A stretch of DNA of 64,000 bases, taken from Mycobacterium sp. Root135 (GTDB lineage Bacteria > Actinomycetota > Actinomycetes > Mycobacteriales > Mycobacteriaceae). Each line of letters starts with the position of its first letter. The stretch's first letter is position 1. The notes below the pieces were generated by a model. It was not told the origin of the DNA. It made no database searches and worked only from the letters and a program-made list of their open reading frames with translations. Positions 17,618-26,115 of the stretch are shown piece after piece. Location: assembly GCF_001426545.1 (NCBI RefSeq), contig NZ_LMEZ01000004.1, positions 1 to 64,000 on the forward strand, in the 5' to 3' direction. The position numbers were made by a program, and so were the translations under genes.

Positions 17618-18529
17618 TCAGGCGGAGGCGTTGAACAACGCTGCCGCACCGACCAGCCCCGCGTCCCCGCCGAGTTCGGCGGGGAGCACGCGCAGGTCTT
17701 TGATGAAGCTCAGTCCCGCATAGTGGCCCAGCGCCTCGCGCAGTGGATCAAAAAGCAGCGCACCGGATTTCGCTACTCCGCCGCCGATGACCACCAGGTC
17801 AAGGTCGCACACCGCCGCCACCGATGCGATCATCCGGGCGATCGCGCTAGCTCCACGATCGAAGGCCCGGAGTGCCACGGCGTCACCGGCATTGGCCGCG
17901 TCGGCGAGCTCCTTCGCGTTGGCCTCGAGCGGGGCGTCCCAGCCGTTGGCGCGGGCCCACCGCGCCAGATGTGGTCCGGCCGCCACCGTCTCCGCGCAGC
18001 CGTGGCCACCGCACGTGCAGAGGTCGCCCTCCGGTTCGACGACGACGTGGCCGACGTGTCCGGCGTTGCCGGTCCGCCCGTCGTAGGGTGCGCCGTCGAG
18101 CACCAGTCCGCCGCCAATGCCGGTCGACACCACCATGCCAAGCAGGAATTGGGCGTCGCGGCCCGCGCCACGCCAGCCCTCCCCCATCGCCATGCATAGC
18201 CCGTCGCCGCCGAGACGCACCGGCAGCCCCGTGGCCGCGGCCACGCGCTCGACGATCGGAAACCGTTGCCACGCCGTGATGTTGATGGGACTGACGGTGC
18301 CGCTCGGTAAGTCCACGGGCCCGGCAGACGAGATGCCGACGCCCCGCACGTCGCCGGTAGCCGTCGCCATGGCGTCGGTGATGAGTCCCTCGGTGACCGA
18401 CCAGATGGCTTCGGCGTCCGTGCGCGGTGTCGGGAGCTGGGCGTGGTGCAGCAGGTTCCCGTCGGAGTCGACGAGACCGACGGCGATCTTGGTGCCGCCG
18501 ACGTCGACGGCAAGAGTCAGGTCGCCCAT
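17618..18529 (-). CDS. ROK-family sugar kinase (glucokinase-like)
   Basis: A cytoplasmic sugar kinase of the ROK family, 303 residues. The phosphate-binding loop VDVGGTKIAVGLVD is at the N-terminus, GNAGHVGHVVVEP carries the catalytic region, and the zinc-binding CTCGGHGCAET is typical of ROK kinases. It corresponds in position to M. tuberculosis Rv0650. The start overlaps the stop of the upstream gene by one base (TGATG), and the alpha-mannosidase is first in the operon, so phosphorylation of a hexose released from mannosides is a plausible job. Mannose or glucose specificity cannot be decided. Confidence 0.92.
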   Translation of the reverse strand: MGDLTLAVDVGGTKIAVGLVDSDGNLLHHAQLPTPRTDAEAIWSVTEGLITDAMATATGDVRGVGISSAGPVDLPSGTVSPINITAWQRFPIVERVAAATGLPVRLGGDGLCMAMGEGWRGAGRDAQFLLGMVVSTGIGGGLVLDGAPYDGRTGNAGHVGHVVVEPEGDLCTCGGHGCAETVAAGPHLARWARANGWDAPLEANAKELADAANAGDAVALRAFDRGASAIARMIASVAAVCDLDLVVIGGGVAKSGALLFDPLREALGHYAGLSFIKDLRVLPAELGGDAGLVGAAALFNASA

Positions 18530-19137
18530 CAGTGCTTGTGGGTGTTGTCGGGTTGACGGGGGTCGCCGGGATGCTCGTAGCCAGGCGACAGGTGCACCAG
18601 CTGCGCGCGACGGACGTCGAGCCAGCGGCGGAACTCCCGGCGCCGGGCCACGCCGAGGAGGTGCTGGGCGATCTCCGCTTGGGCGTCTTCGAAGACCGCC
18701 TCGACGGGGCGACCCCGCCAACCGCAGGTACCGACGGCGCGGCCTCCGAATCTAAAGGGGTTGCGGGCGTGGTAGTCCCGAATCTCGTGATCGGTCACCG
18801 CGACGCCCGAGGTGACGTGGACGAACACCGCACGCGCCAGCTCCTCCTCCAACGCGGCCGCGGCAACGCTGCCGATCTCGAGTCGTGCTGGCACGTCGGG
18901 CAAGAGCTCCTCCTCGGTCGGCGCCCCGTGGGCGGTCAGGCCGGCAGACGCGGCCTCGGCGGCGACCACGCGTGCGGTGACGAGTACTTGGACGAGCCAG
19001 CGACGCAGTTGTCGGCCTTCGCTGGTGCCCGGTTGGGGCAGGGCGGTGGCCAACCGGGTCGCGCGCAGTCGGTCTTCGCTGGCGTCCACGTCGCCGACGA
19101 GGACCGCGTCGTCCCCGACGGTGGCGACGACGCTCAC
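18529..19137 (-). CDS. SurA/parvulin N-domain-like protein at the 'fabD2' position
   Basis: A 202-residue protein located between the alpha-mannosidase and ROK kinase genes, where M. tuberculosis has Rv0649, annotated fabD2 (malonyl-CoA acyltransferase). I see no acyltransferase signature (no GHSxG). Instead the middle, with VFVHVTSGVAVTDHEIRDYH followed by ARNPFRF, resembles the linker and helical arm of SurA/PrsA-type chaperones. No signal peptide or PPIase domain is evident, so it may be a cytoplasmic stand-alone chaperone-like domain. The GTG start overlaps the mannosidase stop by 4 nt (GTGA). Function is open. Confidence 0.65.
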   Translation of the reverse strand: MSVVATVGDDAVLVGDVDASEDRLRATRLATALPQPGTSEGRQLRRWLVQVLVTARVVAAEAASAGLTAHGAPTEEELLPDVPARLEIGSVAAAALEEELARAVFVHVTSGVAVTDHEIRDYHARNPFRFGGRAVGTCGWRGRPVEAVFEDAQAEIAQHLLGVARRREFRRWLDVRRAQLVHLSPGYEHPGDPRQPDNTHKH

Positions 19138-22100
19138 GACACCACGACCTTGACCGCTGGCGAATATAGCAGCTCTCCCGCACAGGCCACGCGGATCAGC
19201 GCCCACCATTCGCCTGGCGCCTGCCACGCCGGCGGGGTGACCTCGAACTCCAGGTCGACCGTCCCGCGGGCAGCCAGGTCGGCTCCGATGATGTTGGGCC
19301 CCATCCACTCCCACGTACCCCATGGGCTGATGAGGTGTGCCTCGACCACGAGGTCGGCGTGGGCGTCGGTTGCGACGGTCACGCTCAGGGTGGCGGTCTC
19401 CCCCGCCGCTAGGACGACTGGCTCCGGGTCGGTGACGAACCGCAGCACGCGGTCGTCGGTCGCGCCGACGGAGATGACGCACACGTCCTCGACGACCTGG
19501 CGCCACGACTCCGGGATGGCACTTCCGGTCACCCCCAGCTCGGCGCGCACCGGGTAGAGACCGGGCGGCGTGTCGGGCGGCATCGTCAGGTCGACGATCG
19601 ATTCCAGGAAGTCCCCCGGCGGCAACACGAACGGCAGCTCGTCCATCTCGACGGTCCACCCCGGGGCGACGAGGAGCCGCACCTTGCCGTGCAGCGCAAC
19701 GTCGGTGGCGTCGCTGACGGCGGTGAGCTGCAGGCGGACCTGATCGCCCGGGTCGACGGCGAGTTGATGCGGGTGCAGGTGCGCGACCGCGGGGAGACCG
19801 CCGAGCGGGGCTGGCCCGCGATTGTGCAGCCAGTAGCGGGCGTAGAGCGGTTGCGCCGGTTCGGCATTGGGCCCGAGCACCACGTAGTCGGCGTCGAGCA
19901 CCCGGGGCAGGTTCAGCTGAGCCCCGAAGGTGGCGATCTCGTAGCCGTGCAGCGTCAGGCCCGCCCGCTGGTCGACCAGCGGCTGCTCCAACAGGTCGAG
20001 CCGTTGCGGCGCCGAGACGTTGCGAAGGCCTGAGCGGATCACGACGTCGGTGGTCCTGCCACGCGTCTCGACCAGGCGCAGCGCGATGCCGTCCTCTGCG
20101 TGCACCCGTCGCCCGCTGCCGCCGGCGATCGGGTTGCCCATGACCTTGAGCGCGCCCAGCGCCACGTCACGCTCCGGCTCGACTTCGAGAAGCGACCCCC
20201 ATGACGGCAGGCCGCCGGACGACGGGTCGTGGTTGGCCGCGACGCATAGCAGGGGTTGACCGAATTCCGCACTGCGCGACGGAATTGCGGAGTCGCGCCA
20301 GTCTCCGTCGCCGCAGGCCACGGCGTAGTCGAAGGTATGCGTCCAGTGCTGAAGCTGAAAGTTGGATCCGTCGGGTGCGGTGCGCCGCGGCGGGTCGATC
20401 CACGTGCCGGACGGCCAGCCGGTGCAGGACCGCATCAGCGAGGTGTGCAGCGTTCCGTCGGCGTCGACCGCGAAACTGGGTACGCCGCGGTTGAACACGG
20501 CGACGGTCCGGTGCTCGAACCGTTCGAGGTCGTCGGGCGCGTCCTGGTCGACCATGATCTCCGCATCCTCGAGGTCGGCGATCAGCGCGGCCACCGCGGC
20601 CAGGTCGACGATCAGGACGGGCAACGCGTCGACGCGGCGGAGGTCCGCCCCTGGCACCCAGACGTCCTTGAGTGGCCGGGCCGCGGGAATCCAGATGCGC
20701 TCGGCGACAGTCTCGCTGCCGCCGAGGACCGCGGCGGTGAAGGCGTTGTCGTCGGGTCCGCCGACGGCGATTCGCACGTCGGGCAGGTTCGAGTCGACGG
20801 TGAGGTCGCCGTAGCGGGGTGACGCCGCGGCGGTGCAGGTGGCCGTGACGCCAGCCCTCGCAAGGGCCACCATCAGCTCGCGGACCACTGGGTCGGCGTC
20901 CCCGCCGGGGGACACCACTTCGGCCACGGCGATCGCCCGGGTACGGTGCTGCTCGCCGCGGAACCGCACCCGTGCCGCCGACGACAACCCGAACCACCCG
21001 TATGCCGGGTTGTCTAGAGTGGACGGAAACTTTGCGGTGTCAACGGCTTTGGTGGCCCCGCGGTCATGGGTCAGCCCGAATCCGCGGCCGATCACCGCGT
21101 CACCCACCTCGCTGACCGGCATCGCGCCGGGGACGGGGCACGGCCAGCGCAACCGCAGCATGCGGTCCTCGCCGGTGAATTCGTCGACCGTGGTGCGGCA
21201 GTCGACTCGGTCGACGCCGTTCCACAGCGTGATGGTCTGGGTGTACCGAAGCAGGTTCTTGATCCGGCCGGTGACGACGATCCGCTCGCCCAGTGCGCAT
21301 CGGTAGCGCTGCGTCGAGGTGGCGCGGGCGGCGGCGGACGTGGTGACGGGCCCCTTGGGCAGAAGGTGCCACGGCCCCTCACCTGCCTTGGGATGCGCCG
21401 AATACTCGTCGTAGACCGCCAGTTCGTTCCCGACTCGGCCCGCGGCGATCCGTTCGTGACCGTCGACGGTCAGCGACGACACTCCCCCGCCGCGTTCCGC
21501 ATCGACGCGTAACCGGTAGAACCCGTTGCCAATCTCGTCCCCCGGCAGCGGTTCCCAGCCCGACGGGGCGCCGTCGACGAAGCGGTAGGACCGCCAGCCC
21601 AGCGACGGAACGTCGCGGGCAAGCCAGCTGACCGAGTGCCCGTCGTGTTCGGTGAGCACGTCCACGGGCGCCCCGTCGGCGTCGACGACGGCACCGGTGA
21701 GCGGTTCGTCGAGGTGCATGGTGACGACGTCGGTCCGGTTGTGCGCCAGCGGGTTCCACACGACCACCGAGCCGTCGACCGCGGTGGACAGGAGCCCGAG
21801 GGCGGCGTCGCGCGCGTCTGTCCCCAGCTGCCAGGCGTCGCGCCAGCTGGTGAGCAGGTCGAGGTACACCTGGTCGGACTCCGACCCGGTGATGGCGTCA
21901 TGGTGCGCACCGTAGGCCAGCTGCACCCAGGCCTTGGCCAGCGCCGCCTCCGGATACTGTGCGCCGGAGAGCAACCCGGCGAAGACGGAGAACCGTTCGG
22001 CTTCGAGCACGGCGTTCTCGGCGGCACGGTTGGCCTGCTTGGTGTCGACGTACGACACGTCCTTGCCGGTGTAGATCGGGTTCATGTCGCGGGTCTGGGG

Positions 22101-23258
22101 CGAGGGCGACACCCCACGCTCGTCGAGTTCGGCCCGCACCGCGGCAAAGAACTCACTGGGCAACGCGCACACGAAACGCGGCCAGGTGTAGCGCGCGTTC
22201 CAGTCGCGGTGGATGTCGGTGACCCACTTGTTGGGCGGGGTGTAGTCGGTGCCGACGGGCAGCAGCACGTTGCGGGTCAGCGCGACTTTCCGCATCTTCG
22301 AGAACAGTTCGTAGGTCTGGTGTTCGGCGTCCTCGAGCGATGCCGACGAGTCCATCCACCACCCGGCGGCGTAGTGGGCGGGCATGTAGTGGGTCAGCAG
22401 ACCACGGCCCGAGGGCGCCATCCACTCGAATTCGCTGGCGAACTGCATCCGTTCGGGATCGCCGCCGTCGGCCATCGGACCCCACTGGCGGTACGGGCCC
22501 CGCGCCCACGAGCTGGACGTCAGCCCCGCGTCGGCGGCCATCCCCGGGAACTGTGGATCGTGACCGAAGACGTCGAGCTGCCACGCGGTCGCCGGATCGG
22601 CTCCCATCACGTCGCGTTGAAAGCCGATGCCGTGGACGAAGTTTCGGATCGCCGTTTCGGGGCTGGTGAGGTTGGTGTTGGGCTCGTTGTAGGTGCCGCC
22701 CATCACTTCCACCCGGCCGAGGGCGATCAACCGGCGCAGGTCGTCGCGGTCTTCGGGGTTGGTGTCCCAGTAGGGCTTGAGGTAGTCGACCTCGGCGAGG
22801 ACGAACTTGTATTCAGGTTCCCGCCTTGCCATTTCGAGGTGTGCGGTGACGAGCTCGAATCCGTTGGTCTGCCGGCAGCGGCCCTGGGGGTCTTCGGTCC
22901 AGACGCTGGTGTACGCGGCCTGGGTGTTCCACCACACCGGGTCGTAGTGGAAGTGGCTGACCATGTACATGGTCCACCCGGGCTCGGCGACGACGAAGTC
23001 GAATTCGGTGATGTGCCGGCCGACGACGAGTTCCGCCCTCCGCCGCTCGCCGACGACGGGGTTGGCCACCCGGACCGACACCTCGACGACCCGACCACGT
23101 GGCACCGCCGTCGCGTCAACCTCCGTGTGCAAGCCGGGACCCTCGACGCGCACCGGCGTTTCGTGGGAACAGAAGCGGTAGGAGACCCGCACCACCTGCA
23201 GTGGGTGGTCGGCCGGGCCCGTGAACAGCTCCGTCGACTCCGCCGAGGTGACGTGCAT
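19134..23258 (-). CDS. GH38-type alpha-mannosidase
   Basis: A large (1,374-residue) glycoside hydrolase family 38 alpha-mannosidase, the counterpart of M. tuberculosis Rv0648. Zinc-site motifs are visible: HFHYDPVWW near residue 104 and QLDVFGHDPQFPG near residue 228, containing the nucleophile Asp region. Middle and C-terminal beta-sandwich domains follow. No signal peptide is seen, so it probably acts in the cytoplasm, for example on mannosides or glycan fragments. It is first in an operon with the chaperone-like and ROK kinase genes. It is longer than the roughly 1,200 residues recalled for Rv0648, mainly through a C-terminal beta-rich extension. Confidence 0.92.
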   Translation of the reverse strand: MHVTSAESTELFTGPADHPLQVVRVSYRFCSHETPVRVEGPGLHTEVDATAVPRGRVVEVSVRVANPVVGERRRAELVVGRHITEFDFVVAEPGWTMYMVSHFHYDPVWWNTQAAYTSVWTEDPQGRCRQTNGFELVTAHLEMARREPEYKFVLAEVDYLKPYWDTNPEDRDDLRRLIALGRVEVMGGTYNEPNTNLTSPETAIRNFVHGIGFQRDVMGADPATAWQLDVFGHDPQFPGMAADAGLTSSSWARGPYRQWGPMADGGDPERMQFASEFEWMAPSGRGLLTHYMPAHYAAGWWMDSSASLEDAEHQTYELFSKMRKVALTRNVLLPVGTDYTPPNKWVTDIHRDWNARYTWPRFVCALPSEFFAAVRAELDERGVSPSPQTRDMNPIYTGKDVSYVDTKQANRAAENAVLEAERFSVFAGLLSGAQYPEAALAKAWVQLAYGAHHDAITGSESDQVYLDLLTSWRDAWQLGTDARDAALGLLSTAVDGSVVVWNPLAHNRTDVVTMHLDEPLTGAVVDADGAPVDVLTEHDGHSVSWLARDVPSLGWRSYRFVDGAPSGWEPLPGDEIGNGFYRLRVDAERGGGVSSLTVDGHERIAAGRVGNELAVYDEYSAHPKAGEGPWHLLPKGPVTTSAAARATSTQRYRCALGERIVVTGRIKNLLRYTQTITLWNGVDRVDCRTTVDEFTGEDRMLRLRWPCPVPGAMPVSEVGDAVIGRGFGLTHDRGATKAVDTAKFPSTLDNPAYGWFGLSSAARVRFRGEQHRTRAIAVAEVVSPGGDADPVVRELMVALARAGVTATCTAAASPRYGDLTVDSNLPDVRIAVGGPDDNAFTAAVLGGSETVAERIWIPAARPLKDVWVPGADLRRVDALPVLIVDLAAVAALIADLEDAEIMVDQDAPDDLERFEHRTVAVFNRGVPSFAVDADGTLHTSLMRSCTGWPSGTWIDPPRRTAPDGSNFQLQHWTHTFDYAVACGDGDWRDSAIPSRSAEFGQPLLCVAANHDPSSGGLPSWGSLLEVEPERDVALGALKVMGNPIAGGSGRRVHAEDGIALRLVETRGRTTDVVIRSGLRNVSAPQRLDLLEQPLVDQRAGLTLHGYEIATFGAQLNLPRVLDADYVVLGPNAEPAQPLYARYWLHNRGPAPLGGLPAVAHLHPHQLAVDPGDQVRLQLTAVSDATDVALHGKVRLLVAPGWTVEMDELPFVLPPGDFLESIVDLTMPPDTPPGLYPVRAELGVTGSAIPESWRQVVEDVCVISVGATDDRVLRFVTDPEPVVLAAGETATLSVTVATDAHADLVVEAHLISPWGTWEWMGPNIIGADLAARGTVDLEFEVTPPAWQAPGEWWALIRVACAGELLYSPAVKVVVS

Positions 23259-23280
23259 GTCGCCACCCTACGGTTCACCA

Positions 23281-23348
23281 CCGCCGCGAGTGTGTACTTC
23301 TGCCACGGCGTCAGAGTCGCAGGCGTGGCTCGAGTCCACATTCGGCGG
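23281..23348. repeat. Dispersed palindromic element, copy 1 (decayed right arm)
   Basis: The left arm GTGTACTTCTGCCA (23292-23305) matches copy 2 exactly. The right arm (23326-23339, TGGCTCGAGTCCAC) has diverged, so the hairpin is imperfect. The surrounding sequence, including CGCCGCGAGT and TTCGGCGG at the ends and GTCGCAGGCG in the loop, is shared with copy 2 at 33576. The element lies upstream of the alpha-mannosidase gene. Confidence 0.7.
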
Positions 23349-23377
23349 CTCGAGAGCGCAGTTGTGCACATCACTAT

Positions 23378-23394
23378 GGTGCTGTATACATACC
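23378..23394. promoter_or_regulatory. GntR-type operator before the alcohol dehydrogenase
   Basis: GGTGCTGTATACATACC is centred on the palindrome TGTATACA and is nearly symmetric (GGT...ACC). A related site occurs at 32726-32742 between the GntR gene and the acyl-CoA dehydrogenase operon. It lies about 125 nt upstream of the dehydrogenase start. Confidence 0.55.
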
Positions 23395-23519
23395 GGTGAC
23401 GCACGCCGTCGGGTCCAGGAATCAGTTCCCTCCCGGTAGCCGACGACGAATGACGGTTTACGGCGCGATCAGGACTCACCGGGCATCTGAGCCTGCTGCC
23501 CGCCGGTTGAGAGGACCAC

Positions 23520-24578
23520 ATGCACGTCTACGAGTTCACCGAGCCCGGGGCGTCCGTAACCACCAAAGAAGTCGCGACGCCGCAACCTGAGCGACACGAA
23601 GTCTTGCTGCGGATCACCCATGCAGGTGTGTGCCATACCGACGTACACATGCGCTCAGGCGGCTACGACCTCGGCAGCGCGGGCTATCTCGAGGTCACCT
23701 CTCGCGGCTCGTCTTATCCGATCGTCGCCGGTCACGAGATGGTTGGCGACGTCGTGGCCGTCGGCGATGCGGTCACCACCACACAGGTCGGACAGAGACG
23801 CTTGGTGTTCCCGTGGCAGGGCTGCAGAGTGTGCGCGCTCTGCGTCAGCGGCGATGAACACCTCTGCAAGGCAAGTAGGGCAATGGGTATGCGCAGCCAA
23901 GGCGGCTTCGCCGAGATGGCCCTCGTTCCCCACGAAGACTACTTAGTCGACATCGACGGTGTTGACCCGAATTTGGCTGCAACGCTTGCCTGTTCGGGCG
24001 TTACCTCATATTCGGCAATCAGCAAGGCCCTGCCTCGAGATGCTGACACTCCCTTGGTCGTCATCGGTGCGGGAGGCGTCGGTCTGATGGCAATCGCGAT
24101 CCTGGTCGCACGTGGCCACCGCGCCATCGTCGCAGTGGACATCAACGACGATCGTCTCCGCATCGCCGAGAGTCTCGGTGCTACCGGAACGGTCAACACG
24201 ACCAAGGGTGACCCCGCTCAGGCACTCCTGTCGCTGTTGGGAGGGCCCGCCGACGCCGTGGTCGACTTCGTCAACAGCGCAGCAACCGCGAAGCTTGCCT
24301 TCGATTCGCTCGGCAAGAACGGCCGACTGGTCCAGGTCGGCTTGTTCGGCGGCGACTTGGTCGTCCCCAACGCCTATGTGGCGCTGATGGGCATCACGAT
24401 TGGCGGCAGCTTGGTCGGGAGCATCGACGATCTCAACGAACTGGTCGAGATGGCGCGGCGGAATGACCTCCCCCGAGTTCCGATAAGGACGGAACACCTT
24501 GAGCCCCGTGAGATCGACAACGCCTTGGACGCGCTCGAACACGGAACCGTCGACGGTCGAATCGTGCTCGTCGCCTGA
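23520..24578 (+). CDS. Zinc-dependent alcohol dehydrogenase
   Basis: A medium-chain NAD(P)-dependent alcohol dehydrogenase, 352 residues. The catalytic zinc ligands are Cys in HAGVCHTDVHM and His-Glu in VAGHEMVGD. The structural zinc site has four Cys in CRVCALC through EHLCK. The nucleotide fold is VVIGAGGVGLMAIAILVARG. It probably converts an alcohol to an aldehyde that feeds the aldehyde dehydrogenase at 24627-26105, whose gene is convergent. The GntR-like palindrome at 23378 is shared with the acyl-CoA dehydrogenase operon, suggesting coordinated control. Confidence 0.93.
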   Translation: MHVYEFTEPGASVTTKEVATPQPERHEVLLRITHAGVCHTDVHMRSGGYDLGSAGYLEVTSRGSSYPIVAGHEMVGDVVAVGDAVTTTQVGQRRLVFPWQGCRVCALCVSGDEHLCKASRAMGMRSQGGFAEMALVPHEDYLVDIDGVDPNLAATLACSGVTSYSAISKALPRDADTPLVVIGAGGVGLMAIAILVARGHRAIVAVDINDDRLRIAESLGATGTVNTTKGDPAQALLSLLGGPADAVVDFVNSAATAKLAFDSLGKNGRLVQVGLFGGDLVVPNAYVALMGITIGGSLVGSIDDLNELVEMARRNDLPRVPIRTEHLEPREIDNALDALEHGTVDGRIVLVA

Positions 24579-24626
24579 AACCCGGGAACTAAAAAGCGAT
24601 GCGAATCCCCGACCTTCGCGCTGACG

Positions 24627-26105
24627 TCATGCCAACGCGGTGTACTTGATCCGCTGGAAGGCGGCGAGTCCTTCGATGCCGCCCTCGGTACCGATTCCAC
24701 TGTCGCCGTAGCCGCCGAAGGGCGTTTCCGGAAGCGACGCCTGCCACTGGTTGACGACGACGGAACCTGCATCGATGCCGTCCAGCAGGCGCCTGGCGTC
24801 ACCGAGGCTGTTGGTCCAGGCATAGGAGGCCAATCCGACCGGCAACCGGTTGGCTGTCGCGATGGCCTGGTCGAGGTCCTGGTAGCGCTGGGTGGTGGCC
24901 AGCGGACCGAAGGGTTCCACGTTGACGGCCAAGACGTCGTCGGTCACGTCGGCGAGAAGTGTCGGACGCCAGAACGTCCCGGGTCGGTCGATGCGATCGC
25001 CACCGATCGGGACGCTCACGCCGCGGTTCCTGGCATCCTCGGTGAACCGCCGCATCGCCGTGATGCGTTGCTCGTTGGCGACCGGTCCCATCTGAGTACG
25101 CTCGTCGCCAGGGTCGCCGACCACCAACTGTTCGGCCCGCCGGATGAACGCGTCGACGAATTCGTCGTGCACACTGTCGTGCAGCAGGAATCGGCTGGGT
25201 GAGGTACAGACCTGACCTGAGTTGCGGTAGGTGGCACCGACGGCGGACTCCGCCACCTGCTGCACGTCGACGTCCGCGGTGACGATGACGGGTGCATGAC
25301 CGCCGAGTTCGAGCACCAGCCGCTTCATCGACAGCGCGGCCAGGACTGCGAGATGACGTCCGACGCTCGTCGACCCGGTGAATGTCACTGCCTTGATTCG
25401 TGATTCGCCCAGCAGGTAGGCGCTGACTTCCCGGGGATCGCCGAACACTACGTTCAGGACGCCCCTGGGCACCCCAGCGTCGGCGAACGCCTGGGTCAAC
25501 GCAACCGCGCACGCAGGGGTCTCCTCCGACGGCTTCAGAACCAGCGTGCAGCCAGCGGCCAAGGTGTAGGCGATCTTGCGTGCCGGGGTGATGACGGGCG
25601 CGTTCCACGGCGCAAAGCCCGCGACCGGGCCGAGAGGCTCGTGCCGGGTGCTCTGCATGCTGCCCGCCGCGCGCGCCGGGATCGTCCGGCCGTAACCGCG
25701 ACGGCCTTCCTCGGCAGCCCATTCGATGTGCTCGGCGGCGGTGATCACCTCTTGGCGCGCTTCGGCCGTCGGCTTGCCCAGTTCGGAGGTGACCAGGCCG
25801 GCCACGGTAGCGGATCGCTGACGCAGGAGCGCCGCGGCCCGGCGCAAGGTATCCGATCGAACCAATGGAGAAACGTTGCGCCAGTGCGCAAATGCCGCGT
25901 CGGCAGCATCGAGCGCAGACGCGATGTCAGACGGCGCCGCGACCGGGACCACACCGAGTTGCTCCCCCGTGGCCGGGTTGAGTACTGCGATCTGCTGGTC
26001 ACCGGAACCTCGAGTCCAGACACCGTCGATGAATGACGCGATCTCCGGATAATCGTCGGTGTGGTTGCTCACCTTCGTCACAGCTCCCTGTTCTCTCTCG
26101 CTCAC
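24627..26105 (-). CDS. NAD(P)-dependent aldehyde dehydrogenase
   Basis: An aldehyde dehydrogenase of about 490 residues (benzaldehyde/succinate-semialdehyde type by general look). The catalytic Cys is in NSGQVCTSPSRF and the activating Glu in LVLELGGHAPVI; the cofactor site includes FTGSTSVGRHLA. It is the last gene of a minus-strand operon that also has acyl-CoA dehydrogenase, CoA ligase and FadB-type genes. The start is uncertain: the GTG at 26105 is used, but a GTG at 26081 preceded by ACAGGGAG is also plausible. It should oxidise the aldehyde made by the alcohol dehydrogenase to the acid for CoA activation. Confidence 0.92.
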   Translation of the reverse strand: MSEREQGAVTKVSNHTDDYPEIASFIDGVWTRGSGDQQIAVLNPATGEQLGVVPVAAPSDIASALDAADAAFAHWRNVSPLVRSDTLRRAAALLRQRSATVAGLVTSELGKPTAEARQEVITAAEHIEWAAEEGRRGYGRTIPARAAGSMQSTRHEPLGPVAGFAPWNAPVITPARKIAYTLAAGCTLVLKPSEETPACAVALTQAFADAGVPRGVLNVVFGDPREVSAYLLGESRIKAVTFTGSTSVGRHLAVLAALSMKRLVLELGGHAPVIVTADVDVQQVAESAVGATYRNSGQVCTSPSRFLLHDSVHDEFVDAFIRRAEQLVVGDPGDERTQMGPVANEQRITAMRRFTEDARNRGVSVPIGGDRIDRPGTFWRPTLLADVTDDVLAVNVEPFGPLATTQRYQDLDQAIATANRLPVGLASYAWTNSLGDARRLLDGIDAGSVVVNQWQASLPETPFGGYGDSGIGTEGGIEGLAAFQRIKYTALA

Positions 26106-26115
26106 GTGTGCAGCT

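Noticed and set aside
18529..19659. Minus-strand frame of 376 codons at the fabD2 position
   Set aside because: The first 174 codons overlap the alpha-mannosidase C-terminus and are Arg-rich. The real start is the GTG at 19137, which overlaps the mannosidase stop.
21636..23399. Long plus-strand open frame (587 codons) opposite the alpha-mannosidase gene
   Set aside because: It is a shadow of a GC-rich gene on the other strand: low-complexity Gly/Val/Arg composition, no domain, no ribosome-binding site, while the minus frame has clear GH38 motifs.
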